This document shows, one piece after another, positions 1-5,279 of a DNA stretch of 6,945 nt. The notes under the pieces are model-generated. The model did no database searches, had not been told where the DNA came from, and worked only from the letters and a program-made list of their open reading frames with translations. A program made the translations under genes and the position numbers. Numbering within the stretch: position 1 is the stretch's first letter; every line of letters begins with the position of its first letter. Source of the DNA: an uncultured Prevotellaceae bacterium (GTDB taxonomy: Bacteria > Bacteroidota > Bacteroidia > Bacteroidales > Muribaculaceae); NCBI GenBank assembly GCA_937896015.1, contig CALBLR010000514.1:1-6945 (forward strand), given 5' to 3'.

Positions 1-1876
1 GACTGTAGTCGCCAGTCTCAGCTGCGGTAAATTCCACCGAACGCGGGCTGAACAGCGTGTTTTTCACCGTCTCCTTCAGCTGCAGCTTGCCGTTTTGCCG
101 ATTGCCGTCTTTGAGGATCCACACCTCCATTTCGGCTGGCAGGAACGAAAATTCAGCCTTGGCGTCAAACTTGGCACGGTAGGTGTTGCCTGCCTCAAGC
201 TTGAAGGGACGCGAAATCAGCCAGCAGTCAGCCGTATGATCGTAGGCATACATTTGGGCGGTGTTGCGCTCATCCTCCACCAGCGGCTTCCACGTTTCCT
301 CACTGCCGTTGACATCAATCACATTCCAACCCTTGAAGCCGGCTGCGGTGAACTCATACTTCTGCGGCAGGTTGTCGGCCTCGCCCACAAACACTGGCTC
401 GGTGTACTCATCTGCGCCAAAGATTCTGTTCTTGGTCTGCGACGTGACGCGGTAGGTGTAGAATGCCGATTTCACGCCGGCAGTGTCGGTGTAAGTGTTG
501 GCTGCAAGGCCGCTAACGAGCACATCCGTGCCGCGGCGAATCTTGTAGGTGAGCGTTGCTGCGTCAAACCATCCTCCGCTTTCACCATCCACGGGAGCAC
601 TCCATGTGAGCTGCGCCTTGCCATCAACCCTTGCAACTTTCAGGTTTTGAACCTTGCCTGGATAGTCCTCGCCGCGCACGCCGGTGGCAGTCGCGCCAAG
701 GCCGTCGCCGGCCTCATTGTAGGCCACCACCTCATAGACAGACTTGGAGGTGGCGCTCCACGACGACGAGCTGCCGCCGTGGTTGTCGGTGTAGGTGAGC
801 TGAGCTCCGGGCGCAGTGCCCGTAATGGTGTCGATGGCAGTGCCGTCGCGGCTCACCACCACTTGAGCGATTGAGCCGAGGGGCTTGCCTCCCTTGGTGA
901 GCGTGGGGTTGGTCCACGCAAGCTTTATGGCTGTGCCACTTATGGCAGTCGCCGTAAGGCCGGTTGCCGCTGCGGGCACATCGTCGCTCTTTATGGTGAA
1001 GGGCACGTAGAGGCCGGTGATTTGTGCATCGTCGTCATAGCCGAGTGTGCTCACCTTCTGGGCTTTGCCAGTGGTCACGTCCACGGTATATAGGTTGCTG
1101 CCGCGCCTGTCGGTCTCAGCCCAATAGAGCGTCTCGTCGGTGTGGTCAAACTCCATGCTTTGGTTGTAGGCAGGGGTCACGCCCGTGGCGCCTACCTTGG
1201 CGGTGGCGCCGGTAGTCTTGTCGATGGTATATAGGTCGCCGGCCAGCGAAATGCCATACAGCTGGCCGCTATAGGTTGCAGCCAGCGTGAGGAAACCCTG
1301 GCCAAGGTCGTACTTGGCCGTGTATGCGCCGGTGGCCAAGTCCACTGTGCCAAGCACCGAGGCGGTTGCATCAGAGTTCACGCCCAGCACCCACATGGTT
1401 TGGGTCGTGTAGTCGAATGTCATGTCGTTGTAGCCGGTGGTCATCTTCGAGTAGTCGGCCACGGTAGTGTAGGTGCCGGTGTTCACATCAAGCTTCACAA
1501 AGTTTTTGGGCGTTAGGCTTGAGCCGCTGAAGCGGCAGGTGTAGCCATAATAGGTGCCATTGGCATAGGCGCCGGCACACGATTGATAGGCGTTTTTGTA
1601 CTTGGTGGTCACAGCTCCGCTGGTGAGCGAAATGGTGGCGTAGCCAAAATTTTCCACCTCCTCGTCATCGTCGTCGAGTTCAGTTGCAATCATCCAGCCA
1701 AAGCCGCTCTTGGTGGCTGACGCCGGCTTAGGAGCCTTTTTCTGCTTGGCCTGCTTGGCCGCATGCTGCGGCACGGCTGGCAACCCTCCGAGTGTGCGCA
1801 CTTGTGCTGAAAGCCACGATGCCGATGTCAGCACCAACCCAATGGCGAGCACACTTTTGATTCGTTGTAGGTTCAT
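1..1876 (-). CDS. Secreted multidomain protein: propeller-like repeats, two FnIII-like domains, adhesin-like domain (partial, C-terminus off left edge)
   Basis: I translated the minus strand from ATG at 1876-1874 and found 625 codons with no stop, running off the left edge. Residues 1-24 form a signal peptide (K7, hydrophobic 9-22, likely cut after LSA at 24). A Lys/Ala/Pro-rich stretch (38-57) and an acidic run (67-73) follow. Residues about 80-290 hold five copies of a D-x-x-TG-like motif (ISLTSGAVTTKY at 82, LDVNTG at 129, VDLATG at 178, IDKTTG at 218, VDVTTG at 265), 39-49 residues apart, as in beta-propeller blades. Residues about 300-405 and 406-505 look like fibronectin type III domains (LAWTNPT, LTWSAP, YEVVAYNEAGDG). 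From about 506 the pattern (GFKGWNVIDVNG, DCWLISRPFKLEAGNTYRAKF) resembles the cleaved-adhesin/choice-of-anchor-J family. The protein is probably exported to the cell surface; a type IX secretion sorting domain may lie beyond the edge but cannot be seen. The ligand is unknown. Domain names are from memory of family patterns; the open frame and signal peptide are directly visible. Confidence 0.9.
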   Translation of the reverse strand, partial: MNLQRIKSVLAIGLVLTSASWLSAQVRTLGGLPAVPQHAAKQAKQKKAPKPASATKSGFGWMIATELDDDDEEVENFGYATISLTSGAVTTKYKNAYQSCAGAYANGTYYGYTCRFSGSSLTPKNFVKLDVNTGTYTTVADYSKMTTGYNDMTFDYTTQTMWVLGVNSDATASVLGTVDLATGAYTAKYDLGQGFLTLAATYSGQLYGISLAGDLYTIDKTTGATAKVGATGVTPAYNQSMEFDHTDETLYWAETDRRGSNLYTVDVTTGKAQKVSTLGYDDDAQITGLYVPFTIKSDDVPAAATGLTATAISGTAIKLAWTNPTLTKGGKPLGSIAQVVVSRDGTAIDTITGTAPGAQLTYTDNHGGSSSSWSATSKSVYEVVAYNEAGDGLGATATGVRGEDYPGKVQNLKVARVDGKAQLTWSAPVDGESGGWFDAATLTYKIRRGTDVLVSGLAANTYTDTAGVKSAFYTYRVTSQTKNRIFGADEYTEPVFVGEADNLPQKYEFTAAGFKGWNVIDVNGSEETWKPLVEDERNTAQMYAYDHTADCWLISRPFKLEAGNTYRAKFDAKAEFSFLPAEMEVWILKDGNRQNGKLQLKETVKNTLFSPRSVEFTAAETGDYS

Positions 1877-1959
1877 AATGTTGGTTGATTTATTGTGAAT
1901 AAAAAATAAATGAAAAGCATATTCCATGCCAATTTTCACTTACATATTTATATTTTTCG

Positions 1960-1967
1960 CAAAAATA
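1960..1967 (-). promoter_or_regulatory. -7 box of the secreted-protein gene
   Basis: The minus strand reads TATTTTTG, a full match to the Bacteroides -7 consensus TAnnTTTG. Transcription would start near 1953, leaving an AT-rich leader of about 77 nt before the ATG at 1876. At the expected -33 distance there is only a weak match (GCTG), so the assignment rests on the -7 box and its position. Confidence 0.5.
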
Positions 1968-2100
1968 ACGATATTTTATTAGAATATCAGCGTTTTTCAT
2001 CTGTCTTTTTCCAAGATTATTCCACAGTAAGAATTGCATGACCTGCCACCCGCCAACTCCAAATTTTCAACCTTCTATTTTCGGGGAGGTGGGGGGGTAT

Positions 2101-2133
2101 AAAAAAAGTAAATCCTAGACTCAACGTCCAGGA
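2101..2133 (-). terminator. Intrinsic terminator of the candidate small RNA
   Basis: On the minus strand TCCTGGAC, loop GTTGA, GTCTAGGA forms an 8-position stem with one mismatch (plus-strand arms 2113-2120 and 2126-2133). It is followed by TTTACTTTTTTT. This orientation only makes sense for a minus-strand transcript coming from 2134 and above. Confidence 0.65.
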
Positions 2134-2153
2134 TCGCTTAACTAATTAACCTT

Positions 2154-2244
2154 CTAATACCATTAACATAAACCTTAAACAAATGAATTTCAAAACCGTC
2201 ATCCCGACGCCCGTGAATTTCATAACCTTAAAAACTAATACCAT
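2154..2244 (-). repeat. Three motif pairs in mirror order around a central hairpin
   Basis: Plus-strand positions of the exact pairs are CTAATACCAT at 2154-2163 and 2235-2244, AACCTTAAA at 2171-2179 and 2224-2232, and TGAATTTC at 2184-2191 and 2214-2221. All copies face the same way, yet their order is inverted around the hairpin at 2197-2209, with pair midpoints all falling near 2199-2203. Direct copies cannot pair with each other, so the arrangement suggests two equivalent binding sites presented on either side of a stem. Confidence 0.75.
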
Positions 2245-2256
2245 GAAAAACCGATG

Positions 2257-2287
2257 CAAAAGTAATACAAATATGTTATGCAACATA
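2257..2287 (-). promoter_or_regulatory. Promoter of the candidate small RNA
   Basis: The minus strand reads TACTTTTG at 2264-2257, matching TAnnTTTG. At a spacing of 19 nt upstream is TATG (2287-2284), one mismatch from the TTTG -33 box. The -33 region coincides with a perfect 6-bp dyad at 2272-2287, so the promoter may be controlled there. Confidence 0.55.
2272..2287. promoter_or_regulatory. Operator-like dyad TATGTT-N4-AACATA
   Basis: The arms TATGTT and AACATA are perfect reverse complements separated by ATGC. The site overlaps the -33 region of the small-RNA promoter and lies 4 nt upstream of the -33 box of the first tyrS-side promoter, so one bound regulator could affect both divergent units. 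A dyad with the same inner arms occurs at 4043-4058. Confidence 0.35.
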
Positions 2288-2290
2288 GTT

Positions 2291-2321
2291 TTTGCGCCAT
2301 TTTCTGTTATATTTAACTTTG
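2291..2321 (+). promoter_or_regulatory. Upstream promoter P1 toward tyrS
   Basis: TTTG at 2291-2294, 19 nt, then TAACTTTG at 2314-2321 is a full match to the Bacteroides -33/-7 consensus. A transcript would begin near 2328, about 190 nt before tyrS. It is divergent from the small-RNA promoter. Confidence 0.55.
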
Positions 2322-2407
2322 TTTAGCTTATCAGAGGCTTATTTGTGAAAACATGTTACAGTTTCAGTCGCAAAACTTTGCTTCTCTGGCCGCGAGAGGG
2401 CTATGAT

Positions 2408-2439
2408 TTTGGTAATCTCGGCATTAAGTGCTAACTTTG
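2408..2439 (+). promoter_or_regulatory. Proximal promoter P2 of tyrS
   Basis: TTTG at 2408-2411, a 20-nt spacer and TAACTTTG at 2432-2439 match the consensus completely. The predicted start near 2446 gives a leader of about 70 nt before the tyrS ATG. Short arms GTGC and GCAC flank the -7 box. Confidence 0.7.
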
Positions 2440-2515
2440 TGGCACGCCAAGCGCAACAGCGCACCACGGCAAAAAACATTTTAAGCAACACATTATATAC
2501 ACATTTCACACACCG

Positions 2516-3808
2516 ATGAATTTTGTAGAAGAACTAAAGTGGAGAGGCATGATAAACAACATCATGCCAGGAACTGAGGAGCAACTAAATAAAGAAATGA
2601 CCTCGGCCTATGTGGGCATCGACCCCACCGCCGACTCGCTGCACATTGGCCACCTGGTGAGCATTATGATGCTCAAGCACTTCCAGCGCGCCGGCCACCG
2701 CCCCATCGCGCTTGTGGGCGGCGCCACGGGCATGATAGGCGACCCGTCGATGAAGTCGCAGGAGCGCGTGCTCATCGACGAGGACACCCTGCGCCACAAC
2801 CAGGAGTGCATCCGCCGCCAGCTGGCTCACTTCCTCGACTTCGACAGCGACGCGCCCAACCATGCAATTTTGGTGAACAACTACGACTGGATGAAGGACT
2901 TCTCGTTTCTTAACTTCATTCGCGACGTGGGCAAGCACATCACAGTGAACTACATGATGGCCAAGGACTCGGTGAAAAAGCGCCTTGCCGCCAACGCCGA
3001 CCACGGCATGTCGTTCACCGAATTCTCCTACCAACTGCTGCAGGGCTACGACTTCCTGCACCTGTATGAGACTCAGGGATGCCGCCTGCAGATGGGCGGA
3101 AGCGACCAGTGGGGCAACATCACCACCGGCACCGAGCTGATTCGCCGCATGGCCGGCGGCGAGGCCTACGCCATCACCTGCCCGCTCATCACCAAGGCCG
3201 ACGGCGGCAAGTTTGGCAAAACCGAAAGCGGCAACGTGTGGCTCGACCCCAAGCGCACATCGCCCTATAAGTTCTACCAGTTCTGGCTCAACGTGAGCGA
3301 TGCCGATGCCGCAAAATACATCAAGATATTCACCGACCTTCCCGAGGACGAGATCAACGCCCTCATAGCCGAACAGGAAAAGGATCCCGGCCTGCGTCCT
3401 GTGCAAAAGCGTCTGGCAAAGGAAATCACCACTATGGTGCACTCGGCCCAAGACTACGAAACGGCCGTCGAGGCATCGCAGATTCTCTTCTCAAACAAGG
3501 CTAAGGACATACTCCACAAAATCGACGAAGACACGCTGCTGTCGGTGTTTGAGGGAGTGCCCACATTCGAGGTGAGCAAAGACGCTGTGGCCGCCGGCGT
3601 GCCGCTCATAAGCCTGCTCACCGAGCATGCTGCCGTGTTTGCCTCCAAGGGCGAGATGCGCAAGCTCACGCAGGGCGGCGGCGTGAGTGTGAACAAGGAG
3701 AAGGTGGCCGACCCCAATATGGCCATCAACAGCGACTTCTTGCTCAACGGAAAGTACATTCTTGCTCAGCGCGGTAAAAAGAACTATTACCTGCTGATTG
3801 TGAAATAA
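2516..3808 (+). CDS. tyrS: Tyrosyl-tRNA synthetase
   Basis: This cytoplasmic class I aminoacyl-tRNA synthetase activates tyrosine with ATP and charges tRNA-Tyr. The 430-residue length fits bacterial TyrRS. The Rossmann catalytic core contains the HIGH signature as HIGH at 43-46, the GDPS segment at 75-78, the tyrosine-pocket pattern Y172-x3-Q176-x2-D179, GGSDQWGN at 194-201 with D197 and Q198, and the KMSKS-equivalent loop as KFGKT at 232-236. A C-terminal S4-like RNA-binding domain spans about 360-430. The ATG at 2516 is the natural start: it is followed at once by the family's usual N-terminus and lies about 70 nt from a consensus promoter. There is no Shine-Dalgarno sequence, as is normal in Bacteroidota. 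No clear terminator follows, and transcripts may read through into the tRNA-Gln gene 80 nt downstream. No catalytic residue appears to be missing. Confidence 0.98.
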   Translation: MNFVEELKWRGMINNIMPGTEEQLNKEMTSAYVGIDPTADSLHIGHLVSIMMLKHFQRAGHRPIALVGGATGMIGDPSMKSQERVLIDEDTLRHNQECIRRQLAHFLDFDSDAPNHAILVNNYDWMKDFSFLNFIRDVGKHITVNYMMAKDSVKKRLAANADHGMSFTEFSYQLLQGYDFLHLYETQGCRLQMGGSDQWGNITTGTELIRRMAGGEAYAITCPLITKADGGKFGKTESGNVWLDPKRTSPYKFYQFWLNVSDADAAKYIKIFTDLPEDEINALIAEQEKDPGLRPVQKRLAKEITTMVHSAQDYETAVEASQILFSNKAKDILHKIDEDTLLSVFEGVPTFEVSKDAVAAGVPLISLLTEHAAVFASKGEMRKLTQGGGVSVNKEKVADPNMAINSDFLLNGKYILAQRGKKNYYLLIVK

Positions 3809-3819
3809 GACTGTAAAAA

Positions 3820-3851
3820 TTTGCACGTTACGCAAAACGTGTGTAAATTTG
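3820..3851 (+). promoter_or_regulatory. Promoter of tRNA-Gln
   Basis: TTTG at 3820-3823, a 20-nt spacer and TAAATTTG at 3844-3851 match the -33/-7 consensus. The start would be near 3858, about 30 nt before the tRNA. The spacer contains a perfect dyad (CACGTT 3824-3829, AACGTG 3836-3841), and both boxes lie in near-identical copies of TGTAAA(AA)TTTGCAC (3812-3826 and 3842-3854). Confidence 0.6.
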
Positions 3852-3888
3852 CACCGCATTTGAGACGATGAGTCGCATTTGTTAAGAT

Positions 3889-3962
3889 TGTCTTATGGTG
3901 TAATGGTAGCACTGCAGTTTTTGGTTCTGCCTGTTCTGGTTCGAATCCGGATAAGACAACCA
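3889..3962 (+). tRNA. tRNA-Gln (anticodon TTG)
   Basis: The sequence folds as a cloverleaf. The acceptor stem is TGTCTTA (3889-3895) with TAAGACA (3952-3958), followed by discriminator A3959 and an encoded CCA (3960-3962). The T stem is TCTGG/CCGGA around the loop TTCGAAT (3940-3946), with one T-G pair. The D arm lies at 3896-3912. The anticodon loop TTTTGGT has TTG at 3921-3923, which reads CAA glutamine codons. The anticodon stem GCAGT/TCTGC has a T-T mismatch at the loop-closing pair (3918 and 3926). The gene has its own promoter and terminator. Confidence 0.96.
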
Positions 3963-3969
3963 TGCAACG

Positions 3970-4010
3970 AGCGCAGCCCCGACCAGTCGGGAGTGCGCTT
4001 TTTGTTTTTT
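3970..4010 (+). terminator. Strong intrinsic terminator after tRNA-Gln
   Basis: An outer stem AGCGCA/TGCGCT (3970-3975 and 3994-3999) and an inner stem CCCGAC/GTCGGG around CA form one long hairpin with a small internal loop. It is followed by TTTTTGTTTTTT. It ends the tRNA transcript, and any tyrS read-through. Confidence 0.92.
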
Positions 4011-4042
4011 ACGCACCGATAGCCTGCCTACAGCAATGCGCC

Positions 4043-4058
4043 CATGTTGTATAACATG
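4043..4058. promoter_or_regulatory. Operator-like dyad CATGTT-N4-AACATG
   Basis: The perfect 6-bp arms are separated by GTAT. The dyad lies about 35 nt upstream of the -7 box of the following gene. Its inner arms ATGTT/AACAT and 4-nt spacer match the dyad at 2272-2287, which hints at a shared regulator. Confidence 0.35.
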
Positions 4059-4091
4059 CTTGACGGCCGTGTGTGGGTGGCGCGGATGCGC

Positions 4092-4099
4092 TAACTTTG
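4092..4099 (+). promoter_or_regulatory. -7 box of the small outer-membrane protein gene
   Basis: TAACTTTG matches TAnnTTTG exactly and is identical to the -7 boxes in front of tyrS. The start would be near 4106, giving a leader of about 20 nt. No good TTTG lies 19-21 nt upstream, so a regulator may be needed for full activity. Confidence 0.6.
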
Positions 4100-4124
4100 C
4101 AACTAAATGTAAACGAACTTAACA

Positions 4125-4724
4125 ATGATGATAAAAATGATTCAGAAATGCGCGCTGGCCGCTATGATGGCTGTGACGGCTAATGTGTGCGGCTTTGCCC
4201 AACCGGTTGACACTGCGACCGACTCCGTTTCCAGCACTTTTGCCGAGGCCAAGCCAGTCAGGCCTAAGTTTCACGGTCCCGGCTTCAGGTGCTTCATTGG
4301 TGTGAAAAATGAAGTGGGAATTGATTCGTGGGACTTTTCCCACGGCACGATCTTCGCGGTTGCCGGCAGTCAGGTGAACCCTTATTTGTTTGTGGGAGCG
4401 GGTGCCGGGCTGAGCAGTTGGCTTTTTCACGACTTCGTAAGCGCTCCGCTGTTTGTTGATTTGCGCACAGAGGTGCATAAGGCCACGCACTGCCGCACGT
4501 CGCCTTATGCCGAATTGCAGATAGGCTACAGCGTGGGCGATGTCAAGGGGCTCTACGTGTCGCCGCAAGTGGGCTGCCATTTCAGCTTTGGGCGCCGCCC
4601 ATTAGGCATCAGCGTGGCCCTGAGCTACAGTGTGCAGCGTGCCGATGTGTATGATTGGATTACCAAGCAGACCTCACGGGAGAACCTGGACGGTCTTGGA
4701 TTGTCAGTCAGCTTTGACTTTTAA
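4125..4724 (+). CDS. Exported 199-residue protein, probable outer-membrane beta-barrel
   Basis: I do not recognise a named family. The N-terminus is a clear signal peptide: K4 and K8, hydrophobic residues 9-24 and a likely cut after GFA at 25. After a polar stretch (26-50) come alternating hydrophobic and polar segments typical of amphipathic beta-strands, for example FRCFIGVKNEVGID, NPYLFVGAGAGLSS, APLFVDLRTEVHK, PYAELQIGYSVG, LYVSPQVGCHFSFG and LGISVALSYSVQ. The chain ends in SVSFDF, and a terminal phenylalanine is the usual last-strand signature of outer-membrane barrels. About eight strands fit the length. Two ATG codons stand at 4125 and 4128; I take the first, which changes little. It is a single-gene unit between the tRNA terminator and the broken gene. 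Its role, such as porin, adhesion or envelope integrity, cannot be judged from sequence. Confidence 0.85.
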   Translation: MMIKMIQKCALAAMMAVTANVCGFAQPVDTATDSVSSTFAEAKPVRPKFHGPGFRCFIGVKNEVGIDSWDFSHGTIFAVAGSQVNPYLFVGAGAGLSSWLFHDFVSAPLFVDLRTEVHKATHCRTSPYAELQIGYSVGDVKGLYVSPQVGCHFSFGRRPLGISVALSYSVQRADVYDWITKQTSRENLDGLGLSVSFDF

Positions 4725-4844
4725 GCGGCAATCTGGCGCGCACCCTTGCTGCCACTCCATGGCGGTGTGCAAAACGACCGACTGCGCCGACTAAGTGATC
4801 AAAATGCAACACCCAAATCGTAATAATTCTCTATCAGATAATTT

Positions 4845-5252
4845 ATGTCAAAGTCAACCATAAAGAAGCTCCTGCAGTCGATGACCAAGGACGAAATCAT
4901 AGCGATGGTGCTTGAATTGTATTCAGCCCGAAAAGAAGCCAAGGATTACCTGGAGTTTTATGCCGAGCCAGATGAGCAAGGCAAACTTGAAGAATATAAA
5001 GACACTATCAGAGAGGAGTTTTACCCCCCCCGAAGAAATCGTGAGCCGAAGTGTGCCGAAAGGCTGTGTCTGATTTCAAGAAGCTAAAGCCATCGGTTGA
5101 CGCTCTTACTGAACTAATGGTATCGTATATGGAGTGGGCAATCCATATCACATATGACTATGGCGACCTATGGGAGCAGTATTACGATTCAGTGGAAGGC
5201 AACTAATCCGGCCGTTAATTTCCTCGTGACTGCCTGCGCATTCATTCGCTAA
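4845..5252 (+). pseudogene. Frameshifted DUF6155-like gene
   Basis: The intact first part (ATG 4845) reads MSKSTIKKLL..., with LELYSARKEAKDYLEFY at residues 23-39. I recognise this as the start of DUF6155-family proteins of unknown function. Frame 1 continues past a C8 run (5024-5031) and ends at 5085-5087 with an unrelated tail. A second block (AVSDFKKLKP..., then YDYGDLWEQYYDSVEGN, about 5063-5206) fits the rest of the family but lies in the -1 frame. The junction is probably at 5050-5062: one extra A in AAA (5059-5061) would join EPKCAE to KAVSDFKKL. After the stop at 5204 the first frame again shows a family-like piece (PAVNFLVTACAF, to 5252), suggesting a second lesion. Two breaks and a short C-terminus favour a decaying gene over a sequencing error or programmed frameshifting, though neither is excluded. 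No clear promoter was seen. Confidence 0.7.
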
Positions 5253-5279
5253 CACGCAGTATGCCTCACTGTTATGGCA

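Larger units (their letters stand above)
2101..2251 (-). ncRNA. Candidate small RNA of about 150 nt with mirror-ordered repeats
   Basis: No convincing gene lies here, but the minus strand has a promoter box (TACTTTTG, 2257-2264), about 150 nt of highly patterned sequence, and a hairpin plus T-run terminator (2101-2133). The body contains ATGGTATTAG, TTTAAGGTT and GAAATTCA, then a small hairpin (CGTC, loop GGGAT, GACG; plus-strand 2197-2209), then the same three motifs in reverse order, each in the same orientation. The first minus-strand gene has its own promoter about 140 nt further on, so this looks like an independent transcript and not that gene's leader. I recall similar ATGGTATTAG...TTTAAGGTT elements from other Bacteroidales intergenic regions but cannot name a family. 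An antisense role or a protein-binding RNA are both possible. Start and end are inferred from the promoter and terminator. Confidence 0.6.

Noticed and set aside
95..874. A 259-codon plus-strand open frame
   Set aside because: It lies antisense to the secreted-protein gene, whose frame shows a signal peptide, FnIII-like motifs and repeats; the plus-strand translation has no recognisable features.
2083..2097. G-rich run GGGGAGGTGGGGGGG, possible G-quadruplex
   Set aside because: The runs are uneven and support at most two or three tetrads. It sits between two transcription units with no further sign of function.
2183..2326. A 47-codon plus-strand frame starting ATGAATTTC
   Set aside because: It runs through the motif pairs and promoters of the candidate small RNA, has no promoter in the right place and ends without family-like sequence. 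The noncoding explanation fits the repeats better.
2585..3451. A 288-codon minus-strand open frame
   Set aside because: It is a shadow of tyrS; GC-rich codons at the third position keep the opposite strand open.
4725..4844. Possible terminator after the outer-membrane protein gene (GCGGCAA pairing with TTGCTGC)
   Set aside because: The stem needs a wobble pair, the loop is long and no T-run follows. I see no clear promoter for the next gene here either.
5024..5031. C8 run as a programmed frameshift site
   Set aside because: Both alternative frames after the run reach stops quickly (5042 and 5071), while the original frame still looks family-like to about 5060, so shifting at this run would not make a full product.
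5229..5260. Inverted repeat ACTGC/GCAGT or CTGCG/CGCAG between the convergent genes
   Set aside because: The arms are only 5 bp with a long loop and there is no T-run, so it is not a credible terminator.
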